Assembly (NCBI GenBank): GCA_001795975.1
Contig: MGLG01000002.1
Span: 1 to 9,815, forward strand
Source of the DNA: Candidatus Yanofskybacteria bacterium RIFOXYD1_FULL_42_10
GTDB taxonomy: Bacteria > Patescibacteriota > Minisyncoccia > 2-02-FULL-40-12 > GWA2-44-9
Direction: 5' to 3'
Length of the DNA stretch: 9,815 nucleotides
Below, piece by piece: positions 1 to 6,096 of the stretch (positions are counted from its first letter, which is position 1; every line of letters starts with the position of its first letter). A program made the translations under genes and the position numbers. Under the pieces are notes generated by a model that saw only the letters and a program-made list of their open reading frames with translations, did no database searches and was not told where the DNA came from.

Positions 1-1
1 A

Positions 2-916
2 ATGCTTAAAAAAATACTCATAACCGGCGCGGGTGGCATGCTTGGCAGAGAAATAACCGACATTTTTAGCAAAGACAAAAAATACGCCGTTTTCGGAACA
101 ATAAGGAGCGTCGAACCGAACAAATCGGGAATAAATTACATCAAGGCGGATCTTAGGAAGCTTGGAAATTTAAAAAAAATCGTATCAGCCGTCAAGCCGG
201 ACATAATCATACACTGCGCCGCCTTGGTTAATTTGGATAAATGCGAAAAAAATAAAAGAGAGGCAAATCTTGTTCACATTGAAGCAACTAAAATTCTTGC
301 CTCTTACAAAAAAAACAAAACAAAATTCGTTTATATTTCCACGGATTCGGTTTTTAACGGAAAAACAGGTAATTACACCGAATCAAGCCGGCCGAATCCC
401 TTAAATCATTATTCTCAAAGTAAATTGCTTGGCGAAAAAGCGGCGTTGGCAATAAATAAAAATTCTCTTGTCGTTCGTATGTGCATTTACGGTTTTCACA
501 TTCCCCCGGGAAACTCTTTGGCAGAATGGGCGCTTGATAATTTCGCGCTTAAAAAACCCATTAACGGTTTTACGGATGCTTTCTTTAATCCTGTTTACAC
601 TAAACAGCTGGCCCAAACCGTAAAATATATTTTGGAAAAGAAAAAAATTACGGGCATACTTAATATCGGTTCGGAAAAGCCAATCAGCAAGTGCGCTTTC
701 TTAAAAGCCTTAGCTAAAAATTTTAAAATAAATCCGAAGTTAATCGTGGTCGCATCAATCGATTCTTCCGGTTTGGCAACGGCCCGGCCAAAAAATACGG
801 TCTTAAACACCGATAAACTAAAAAGGGTCTTGGGCGGGAAAATATTGAAAATTTCTGACGGGCTTGCGGCGCTTGAAAAAGATTATTTAAAAGAATTTGG
901 AATCATAAGACAATGA
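2..916 (+). CDS. RmlD-like NAD(P)-dependent sugar-nucleotide reductase (extended SDR)
   Basis: A 304-residue cytoplasmic Rossmann-fold protein of the extended short-chain dehydrogenase family, closest in look to dTDP-4-dehydrorhamnose reductase (RmlD). The dinucleotide-binding glycine motif TGAGGMLG is at residues 8-15. HCAALVNLDKCE (71-82) matches the family's second conserved block. The catalytic set is present: STD at 113-115, then Y137 and K141 in YSQSK. Length is normal for RmlD (about 290-300). The ATG lies on the second base of the window, so upstream signals cannot be seen. Its stop overlaps the next start (ATGA, 913-916), indicating translational coupling to the nonulosonic acid synthase. 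No rmlA, rmlB or rmlC homologue lies nearby in the window, so a role in rhamnose synthesis is doubtful. It more likely reduces or tailors a keto-sugar in the same pathway as its neighbours. Family assignment is firm; the substrate is unknown. Confidence 0.85.
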   Translation: MLKKILITGAGGMLGREITDIFSKDKKYAVFGTIRSVEPNKSGINYIKADLRKLGNLKKIVSAVKPDIIIHCAALVNLDKCEKNKREANLVHIEATKILASYKKNKTKFVYISTDSVFNGKTGNYTESSRPNPLNHYSQSKLLGEKAALAINKNSLVVRMCIYGFHIPPGNSLAEWALDNFALKKPINGFTDAFFNPVYTKQLAQTVKYILEKKKITGILNIGSEKPISKCAFLKALAKNFKINPKLIVVASIDSSGLATARPKNTVLNTDKLKRVLGGKILKISDGLAALEKDYLKEFGIIRQ

Positions 917-1980
917 GACAAATCAGGATAGGAAAAATCAAAATCACTCCAAGCGGTCCGTTGTGTTTTGTGGCCGATATCGCGGCAAATCACGATGGCG
1001 ACCTGAATCGAGCTTTTAAATTAATTGAATTGGCCAAGGCATCCGGGGCTCATGCCGCAAAATTTCAGAATTTTCAAGCCGATAAAATTGTCAGCAAGCA
1101 TGGGTTTGAGAGTTTAAGCCGTAAAATATCTCACCAAGCCTCTTGGAAAAAATCGGTTTATGAAACATATAAAGACGCGAGTATCCCGTTAGATTGGACC
1201 AAAAAATTAAAAAATAAATGCGACGAAGTCGGTTTGGAATATTTTACCAGTCCTTATGATTTTGAGACCGTAAACATGGTTGACCCCTTTGTAAGCGTTT
1301 ATAAAATAGGTTCGGGCGACATTACCTGGCCTGCCATTATCGAACATATGACCAAGAAAAAAAAACCGATAATGATTGCCACTGGCGCTTCGTCCATGGA
1401 AGATGTGGAACGAGCCGTTAAGACAATTAAAAAACATCACGACAAAATCGTTCTTATGCAATGCAACACAAATTACACCGCCAATTCAGAAAATTTTAAA
1501 TACATTAATCTGAATGTTCTAAAAACTTTCAGGCAAAAATATCCCGATATCATACTTGGGCTGTCCGACCACACTCACGGCCATTCCACCGTTCTGGGCG
1601 CAATCGCAATGGGCGCCGTCGTGTTCGAAAAACATTTTACCGACGACAACGGCAGAGACGGGCCGGATCACAAATTTGCCATGAACCCCAAAACTTGGAG
1701 AGAAATGGTTGACCGAGCCAATGAATTATATTTAGCCCTGGGAAACGGAGTCAAAATCGTAGAGGAAAACGAAAAAGATTCAGTAGTAGTGCAAAGAAGG
1801 GCAATCAGGGCAAAATTTGACCTAAAAGCAAATTCAATCATAACCGCGGGCAATCTTGATTTTCTAAGGCCAATCCCCGAAAACGGCTTGCCGCCCTATA
1901 GAGTGCCGGAATTAATCGGCAAAAAAATAAATAAGGACATTAAAAGAGGAGAATTAATTTTATTAAGCGACTTGCGTTAA
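913..1980 (+). CDS. neuB: NeuB-family nonulosonic acid synthase (sialic/legionaminic/pseudaminic acid synthase)
   Basis: A 355-residue enzyme expected to condense phosphoenolpyruvate with a 6-carbon amino sugar to give a 9-carbon nonulosonic acid in the cytoplasm. The TIM-barrel NeuB domain spans about residues 18-275 and a C-terminal SAF/antifreeze-like domain about 293-353; this is full family length. Visible motifs: NHDGD at 26-30, KFQ at 50-52, FTSPYD at 111-116, KIGSGD at 131-136, CNTNYT at 184-189, GLSDHT at 216-221 and EKHFTDD at 239-245. H220 and H241 keep the spacing of the two metal-binding histidines of meningococcal NeuB (H215, H236), and R319 in LRP matches its SAF-domain arginine (R314). 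The usual glutamate of the AEIGxNH motif is an aspartate (D22). The start overlaps the upstream stop by 4 bp and the next gene begins 3 bp downstream. KIGSGD is NeuB-like rather than PseI-like (KIASFE). The exact product cannot be read from sequence. Confidence 0.92.
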   Translation: MRQIRIGKIKITPSGPLCFVADIAANHDGDLNRAFKLIELAKASGAHAAKFQNFQADKIVSKHGFESLSRKISHQASWKKSVYETYKDASIPLDWTKKLKNKCDEVGLEYFTSPYDFETVNMVDPFVSVYKIGSGDITWPAIIEHMTKKKKPIMIATGASSMEDVERAVKTIKKHHDKIVLMQCNTNYTANSENFKYINLNVLKTFRQKYPDIILGLSDHTHGHSTVLGAIAMGAVVFEKHFTDDNGRDGPDHKFAMNPKTWREMVDRANELYLALGNGVKIVEENEKDSVVVQRRAIRAKFDLKANSIITAGNLDFLRPIPENGLPPYRVPELIGKKINKDIKRGELILLSDLR

Positions 1981-1983
1981 TTT

Positions 1984-2520
1984 ATGATTAAATCAAAATT
2001 AGTCAGATTAAGAGCTGTGGAAAAAACCGATCTGGCCATGCTTAGAGATTGGCGAAACCTTCCGCAATTCAGAAAAAATTTCAGAGAATTTCGTGAGCTT
2101 AACCTCACCCAACAGGAAAAGTGGTTTGAAAACATCGTTGTCGCCAGTAGCAATGATTTTATGTTCCTCGTCGAACGGCTTAAGGATAAATTGCCACTTG
2201 GGGTTTGCGGGCTTGTTCATGTGAATTGGATTTCCGGGTCTGCCGATTTGTCTCTGTATATCGGCCACAATCAAGAATATATAGATGACCGGGGATATGC
2301 TTTAGAAGCGTCAAAACTACTACTTAATTACGGTTTTAACTCCCTGAATTTGCATAAAATATGGACGGAACTTTACGAATTTGATGAAAAGAAAATCGGT
2401 TTTTTCACCAAAAAACTGCATTTTAAAAAAGACGGCGAATTGAGAGACAACTGTTTTGAAGAAGGAAAATACTGGAATTCGTATATTTTCTCCTTATTGA
2501 AATCTGAACATAAAAAATAA
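1984..2520 (+). CDS. GNAT-family N-acetyltransferase (PseH/RimJ-like)
   Basis: A 178-residue single-domain GNAT protein. It opens with KSKLVRLRAVEKTDLAMLRDWRN (residues 3-25), typical of the RimJ/PseH branch. The acetyl-CoA pyrophosphate loop is DDRGYALEA (101-109). The C-terminal half ends with a KLHFKKDGELRDN stretch (144-156) in the position of the usual 'klGFkkEG' block. It starts 3 bp after the synthase stop and ends 11 bp before the CMP-synthetase start, so it belongs to the same operon. By position and fold it probably N-acetylates an amino-sugar precursor, as PseH does at the 4-amino group in pseudaminic acid synthesis. That is inference from context; a ribosomal-protein or unrelated acetyltransferase cannot be excluded from the sequence alone. 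No Shine-Dalgarno sequence is visible before the ATG. Confidence 0.8.
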   Translation: MIKSKLVRLRAVEKTDLAMLRDWRNLPQFRKNFREFRELNLTQQEKWFENIVVASSNDFMFLVERLKDKLPLGVCGLVHVNWISGSADLSLYIGHNQEYIDDRGYALEASKLLLNYGFNSLNLHKIWTELYEFDEKKIGFFTKKLHFKKDGELRDNCFEEGKYWNSYIFSLLKSEHKK

Positions 2521-2531
2521 TTATATTATTG

Positions 2532-3227
2532 ATGAAAATATTAGCTATAATTCCGGCCAGAGGCGGTAGCAAGAGAATCCCTCGGAAAAATATAAAAAAC
2601 TTTGTCGGCCGTCCGATTATAAAATATTCCATAAGCGCGGCAAAAGAGGCCGGCTGCTTCAATGAGATTATGGTTTCAACGGATGACCCGGAAATAGCCC
2701 GAATGGCTGAATCCTGCGGGGCGCGTGTCCCCTTTTTCAGATCAAAAAAAAATTCCGACAACCGCGCCATGATTATTCCCGTCCTGGCAGAAGTGCTGAT
2801 GGAATATAAAAAACGCGGTAAAAAATTTGAATATGTTTGCTGTATTTTCCCCACCGCCCCTTTTGTTACCGGAGAAAAATTAAGAAATGCCAAACAATTG
2901 ATTTTAAAAAACAAGGCCGACGCGGTAATGCCAATGGTAAGATTCAGTTATCCCATTCAACGGGCCTTAAAAATTAACGGCAGGGGGGCAAAAATGTTTT
3001 GGCCCAAATATTACAACTGTCGTTCTCAAGACTTAGAACCCGCATATCACGATTGCGGTCAATTCTACTTCTTAGCAAGCGAAGCGATTTTAAAACAAAA
3101 AAAATTATTCCCCAAATTTTTAGTGCCGATTGAAATACCGGAAACAGAAGCTCAAGACATAGACAACGAAACAGATTGGCAAATCGCGGAGATGAAATAC
3201 AAACTCCTAAATAAAAAAACGGGCTAG
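2532..3227 (+). CDS. pseF: CMP-nonulosonate synthetase, PseF-like cytidylyltransferase
   Basis: A 231-residue nucleotidyltransferase predicted to activate a nonulosonic acid with CTP, giving the CMP-sugar donor. The N-terminus IPARGGSKRIPRKNIK (7-22) is the CTP-binding loop of the NeuA/PseF/KdsB family. STDD at 49-52, RSQDL at 164-168, YHDCGQFY at 172-179 and QDID at 208-211 (metal-binding aspartates) follow. The RSQDL-YHDxGQFY pair is the hallmark I associate with pseudaminic acid cytidylyltransferase (PseF) more than with NeuA. A TTG one codon earlier (2529) is in frame, but the ATG at 2532 puts the conserved MKILAIIPAR at the terminus and is preferred. It is the last gene of the plus-strand operon and ends 14 bp from the stop of the convergent ABC exporter, with no strong terminator between them. 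Function class is firm; PseF over NeuA is likely but not certain. Confidence 0.88.
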   Translation: MKILAIIPARGGSKRIPRKNIKNFVGRPIIKYSISAAKEAGCFNEIMVSTDDPEIARMAESCGARVPFFRSKKNSDNRAMIIPVLAEVLMEYKKRGKKFEYVCCIFPTAPFVTGEKLRNAKQLILKNKADAVMPMVRFSYPIQRALKINGRGAKMFWPKYYNCRSQDLEPAYHDCGQFYFLASEAILKQKKLFPKFLVPIEIPETEAQDIDNETDWQIAEMKYKLLNKKTG

Positions 3228-3241
3228 GCCGACTGCCGAAA

Positions 3242-5038
3242 TTATTGCTTGCCGGTTCCGGCTTGATAAATTTGATAAAAACGGGAATTTGTATTCTCCA
3301 ACAGCGACTTAGGCGAGCCCTCTTCTGCAATCTTGCCATTTTCGAGAACAACAAGCCGGTCGGCATTGCTCAAAGTGGAAAGACGGTGAGCGATAATGAT
3401 GACCGTGATCTTACCACGCAATTTTTCAAGAGCATTTTGGATAGCCACCTCGGATTCATTATCCAAGGCGCTTGTCGCCTCGTCTAAAATTAAAATCTTT
3501 GGTTTTCTGGCTAAAACTCTGGCGAGAACGATTCTTTGGCGTTGGCCGGCCGACAGTTTCAATCCCCTTTCTCCGACCATAGCGTTGAAATTTTCGGGTC
3601 GTTGCGTTATAAAGTCGTAAATATTCGCCAATTTGGCCGCCTCAATGATGTTCTCATCGGAAATACCGTCGCCATAAAACCGAATATTGTTAGCAATCGT
3701 ATCATTTAAAAGCAGCATCTCCTGCGAAACATAACCGACATTTTTTCTCCACCTTGCGACATTCGTGGCGGAAAGCTCCTTTCCGTCAACGGTTATTTTG
3801 CCGCTTTTCGGTTCAAACAGTCTCATGAGCAAATCCGCGATGGTCGTCTTGCCGGAGCCGGAATGGCCGATAAGCCCAAGCATTTCTCCCTTGTTGACGG
3901 TTAAATTCAGGCCGTCTAAAATTTTTTCTTCCGCTTCGTCATAATTAAAAACCACTCCTTCAAATTTTAAAGAAAAATCAAATTTAAAATCATCGCCTCC
4001 CCCAACCTGTTCTTTGTGCCTTTTTGCTTCGGTTTGATAATTAAGGACAGCTGTTAAATTCGGGATACCCTGATTTATAAGGCTTATTCTTATCTGTATT
4101 GTCTGCACGAATGAGAATATTTTTTGAACCAGATAAAGAATGGCCGCAAATGAAGCGATATTAAACGACGAACTCTTGTACGAGAAAAGAAATATCGGAA
4201 TTATAACAGCCAGCGTCAACGGTTCCAGAAAATTACCCATAAAATTGTTGTATCGGGCCAGATTGAATTTGGCTCTCGCCAATTCCTTAAAATAAGCCAT
4301 TCCGCCTTCTAAAACCTTGTCTTCCACGGCCATTGATTTGACGGTTTTCGCCCCCAGCAAATGCTGATTTATGTAATGTGCCGCTTCTTTAGAAATACGG
4401 ACAGCTTGTTTTGATAATTTTCTGATTTTAAAAAAGAAGGGCTTAAAAATAAAAAACATGCCCAGGCCGATAATTATTGCGGCAATCGTCACGGACAAAG
4501 AAATACCGACTGCCACCGCAATGTAAGCGATGACGCTCGTTGCCGAAAGAATGACCATGCTGATGTTGCTTAATAGGCTTGCTGAAACATTTATATCGTC
4601 AACCACCATCTGGGACAAATAACCAATTTTGTGGTCTTTTAAATAATGCCAATTGGCCACCATGGTATGCTTAAAGAGTTCTTCTCGAGTTCTTCTTTCA
4701 TAATCCAGCGCTACCTTGGCGCTTATTAAATTAGCGAAATACAGAAATACGGCCTTAAAAACAAAAAGCAGAACTAATATCGTAACCACCAGCGAAAGAG
4801 AAAATTCAACGCCAATTACCCCGAACGCCCATTTTAAAATTTTTGAAACCGGGTCATTAACCGCAATTTGGCCGCTGACAAACGAAAAGAGCGGTATTAT
4901 CGCGCCGATGCCCACGCCTCCGAGAATACCGCTTAAAAATCCGAGTCCGATTAAAGCCGCAATTCCTCTTTTGTATTTATAAAAAGCCCGTCTGAACAAG
5001 ACAATTGAAGAGAATGTTTTTAAGATAGGGGAATTCAT
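3242..5038 (-). CDS. ABC exporter, fused membrane and ATPase domains (MsbA/PglK-like)
   Basis: A 598-residue half-transporter expected to act as a homodimer in the cytoplasmic membrane. The N-terminal ABC-exporter membrane domain (about 20-325) has hydrophobic segments near 25-55, 80-105, 160-195 and 270-305. The nucleotide-binding domain (about 355-595) has Walker A GHSGSGKT (391-398), Q-loop Q439, a signature of LSAGQ (495-499, one Gly-to-Ala change from LSGGQ), Walker B ILILDE (515-520, catalytic E520), D-loop SALD (523-526) and H-loop H551. All catalytic residues are intact. Its closest-looking relatives are lipid or lipid-linked-oligosaccharide flippases such as MsbA and PglK, and the surrounding glycan genes favour that cargo. 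A peptide or drug exporter of the same fold is possible. It lies 42 bp downstream of the small DNA-binding gene on the same strand, with no obvious promoter or Shine-Dalgarno sequence of its own. Confidence 0.9.
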   Translation of the reverse strand: MNSPILKTFSSIVLFRRAFYKYKRGIAALIGLGFLSGILGGVGIGAIIPLFSFVSGQIAVNDPVSKILKWAFGVIGVEFSLSLVVTILVLLFVFKAVFLYFANLISAKVALDYERRTREELFKHTMVANWHYLKDHKIGYLSQMVVDDINVSASLLSNISMVILSATSVIAYIAVAVGISLSVTIAAIIIGLGMFFIFKPFFFKIRKLSKQAVRISKEAAHYINQHLLGAKTVKSMAVEDKVLEGGMAYFKELARAKFNLARYNNFMGNFLEPLTLAVIIPIFLFSYKSSSFNIASFAAILYLVQKIFSFVQTIQIRISLINQGIPNLTAVLNYQTEAKRHKEQVGGGDDFKFDFSLKFEGVVFNYDEAEEKILDGLNLTVNKGEMLGLIGHSGSGKTTIADLLMRLFEPKSGKITVDGKELSATNVARWRKNVGYVSQEMLLLNDTIANNIRFYGDGISDENIIEAAKLANIYDFITQRPENFNAMVGERGLKLSAGQRQRIVLARVLARKPKILILDEATSALDNESEVAIQNALEKLRGKITVIIIAHRLSTLSNADRLVVLENGKIAEEGSPKSLLENTNSRFYQIYQAGTGKQ

Positions 5039-5080
5039 AAATTAAATTACCGGTTTCTTGGCCGGATTTTGCCTGTCTGT

Positions 5081-5296
5081 TTATCTTTTAATTTGATAAA
5101 CCGCAACAGATTGTTTTGCTAATTCGGGAGAAATCAGTCTTAAAATCTCTTTTCCTAAAATCCGGTATTGACCGCCCACTTTATTGGCCCTTAAAGTGCC
5201 CCGTTTTAAAAGGCGCTTTATGGTGCTCTCGCTGATTTTAAGCAAAAGCTTGGTCTCACCCGTGGTGTAGATTTCGTTGGGATTAATTTCAGTCAT
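5081..5296 (-). CDS. Small excisionase/MerR-like helix-turn-helix DNA-binding protein
   Basis: A 71-residue protein made almost wholly of one winged helix-turn-helix of the HTH_17/excisionase type. The recognition unit YTTGETKLLLKISESTIKRL (10-29) is followed by the wing GTLRANKVGGQYRI (33-46), where GELPAxKVGxxWRI is usual. The ATG at 5296 is chosen over an in-frame TTG at 5317 because AAGGAT sits 4 bp upstream of it, the only clear Shine-Dalgarno sequence in the window. The gene is divided from the upstream methyltransferase gene by a hairpin and from the downstream ABC exporter gene by 42 bp, so it likely leads a two-gene unit. Immediately upstream lie three 10-bp phased repeats, a plausible self-regulatory operator. 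No recombinase gene is nearby, so excision is not suggested; transcription control of the exporter is the simpler guess. Confidence 0.75.
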   Translation of the reverse strand: MTEINPNEIYTTGETKLLLKISESTIKRLLKRGTLRANKVGGQYRILGKEILRLISPELAKQSVAVYQIKR

Positions 5297-5300
5297 AACT

Positions 5301-5306
5301 ATCCTT
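5301..5306 (-). promoter_or_regulatory. Shine-Dalgarno sequence of the HTH gene
   Basis: AAGGAT on the minus strand, 4 bp before the ATG at 5296. It decides the start of the small DNA-binding gene in favour of ATG over the in-frame TTG at 5317. It stands out because no other start in the window has a comparable motif. Confidence 0.6.
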
Positions 5307-5307
5307 A

Positions 5308-5337
5308 ATGGTATCAAAAAGTATCAACAAATGTCAA
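5308..5337 (-). promoter_or_regulatory. Possible promoter of the HTH-ABC exporter unit
   Basis: A perfect TTGACA -35 box lies at 5332-5337 on the minus strand. A -10 is less clear: TACCAT (5308-5313, 18-bp spacer, 4 of 6 matches to TATAAT) or GATACC (5310-5315, 16-bp spacer, 3 of 6). With TACCAT the transcript would start only a few bases from the Shine-Dalgarno, leaving a very short leader. The box overlaps the three phased repeats, so a protein bound there would block or shape polymerase access. Confidence 0.45.
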
Positions 5338-5340
5338 GAG
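5311..5340. repeat. Three tandem 10-bp repeats upstream of the HTH gene
   Basis: On the plus strand three consecutive 10-mers read GTATCAAAAA, GTATCAACAA and ATGTCAAGAG, sharing the pattern nTnTCAAnAn. On the minus strand this reads as TTGACAT, TTGATAC, TTGATAC, each one helical turn apart. All copies therefore face the same side of the helix. The block overlaps the predicted -35 box and ends 14 bp before the HTH start codon. Likely an operator for the adjacent winged-helix protein or another regulator; that role is inferred. Confidence 0.6.
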
Positions 5341-5357
5341 AATTCAAATTCATTTAG

Positions 5358-5392
5358 CAACCCCTAACGATGTCGAACATCGTTAGGGGTTG
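5358..5392 (-). terminator. Hairpin terminator downstream of the methyltransferase gene
   Basis: A perfect 16-bp inverted repeat: left arm CAACCCCTAACGATGT (5358-5373), 3-base loop CGA (5374-5376), right arm at 5377-5392. It lies 47 bp past the methyltransferase stop and just before the promoter region of the HTH gene, the expected place for a minus-strand terminator. The T-run that should follow is weak on the minus strand (TTGCT) and slightly better on the plus strand (TTGTGTTT), so it may act in either direction or be an mRNA-stabilising hairpin or dispersed palindrome instead. The rest of the gap 5297-5439 holds nothing else I can recognise. Confidence 0.55.
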
Positions 5393-5439
5393 TGTTTAAC
5401 TTTAGAATAATTAATAGCCGTTAAAATAATTTCTTTGCT

Positions 5440-6090
5440 TTAATTTTTATCTTTTCGGGCAGAGAAAGCTATCGAGTGAACCAATAACCCGGGGAATACA
5501 CCAGCTAAACCGTAATATTTTTTACCAAGCGGGAAAAGGTTAACTTGAGAAAAATTATTTTTTAACAGATTTTTAAATTCCCGCCAGGAAAATTGGTTTA
5601 TGTGCATTGGATCTTGCAAGGGCGTGCCGCGCTTATCGGCTAAGGCGTATTTTAGTCTGCATTTAATAGAAAAGGCGTTGGGAACAGAGCCAATTATCAT
5701 TCCCCCGGGCTTGATAAATTTTGAGATCCGTCCCAAAACGACATTCGGGAAAAATAAATGTTCTATTATCTCAGCCGCCACGACCACATCAAAATAATTA
5801 TTTTCCAGCGGCCAGATTGTTTGATTCAAATCAAAATGAACCGTCTTTATGTTAAGCGCCGATTTGGCTTTTTCTAAAGCTCCGGCGTCTATATCGGCCC
5901 CAATGACATCGTTGCCTTCGGCAAAATACTTTGTAATTATCCCGTCGCGGCAACCCAAGTCAAGAATTTTCTTACCGGTTCCGATTAGCGCCTTAAACAG
6001 TTTCCCTCGCTCGGTTTCAAAAATGGCAAAACTTTCCCGACGGCGCTCTTGATGATGCCTGTGATATATTTGTTCAGCTACAGAAACCAT
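5440..6090 (-). CDS. SAM-dependent methyltransferase (Methyltransf_11/23 type)
   Basis: A 216-residue class I methyltransferase. Motif I is ILDLGCRDG (42-50), with Arg where a Gly is more usual (DLGCGxG). The acidic residue ending strand 2 is in GADID (64-68), the post-I block is FDVVVAAEIIEHL (100-112), and the post-III region is IKPGGMIIGSVPN (126-138). The HIEH-like EIIEH motif is typical of enzymes in the UbiE/ubiquinone and glycan-methylation branches. It starts 6 bp after the upstream glycosyltransferase stop, so it is the third gene of the minus-strand glycan unit. It probably methylates a sugar or lipid-linked intermediate in that pathway, but the acceptor cannot be read from the sequence. 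No transmembrane segment or signal peptide is evident, so it should be cytoplasmic. Confidence 0.82.
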   Translation of the reverse strand: MVSVAEQIYHRHHQERRRESFAIFETERGKLFKALIGTGKKILDLGCRDGIITKYFAEGNDVIGADIDAGALEKAKSALNIKTVHFDLNQTIWPLENNYFDVVVAAEIIEHLFFPNVVLGRISKFIKPGGMIIGSVPNAFSIKCRLKYALADKRGTPLQDPMHINQFSWREFKNLLKNNFSQVNLFPLGKKYYGLAGVFPGLLVHSIAFSARKDKN

Positions 6091-6096
6091 AAAACA

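Noticed and set aside
2..916. Assignment as rmlD of a dTDP-rhamnose pathway
   Set aside because: No rmlA, rmlB or rmlC in the window and direct coupling to a nonulosonic acid synthase make the rhamnose role unsupported.
2423..2914. 163-residue minus-strand open frame opposite the CMP-synthetase
   Set aside because: It lies across two well-supported plus-strand genes, shows no recognisable domain, and looks like an antisense shadow.
3251..3262. GCCGG-TT-CCGGC palindrome near the convergent stops as a terminator
   Set aside because: The stem is short, the loop too tight, no T-run follows, and it lies inside the exporter's coding end.
2974..3366. 130-residue minus-strand open frame across the convergent gene ends
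   Set aside because: It overlaps the 3' ends of both the CMP-synthetase and the ABC exporter, whose conserved motifs explain the sequence.
5297..5317. Longer TTG start for the HTH protein
   Set aside because: The ATG at 5296 has a Shine-Dalgarno 4 bp upstream, and the extra residues would be encoded by the operator-like repeats.
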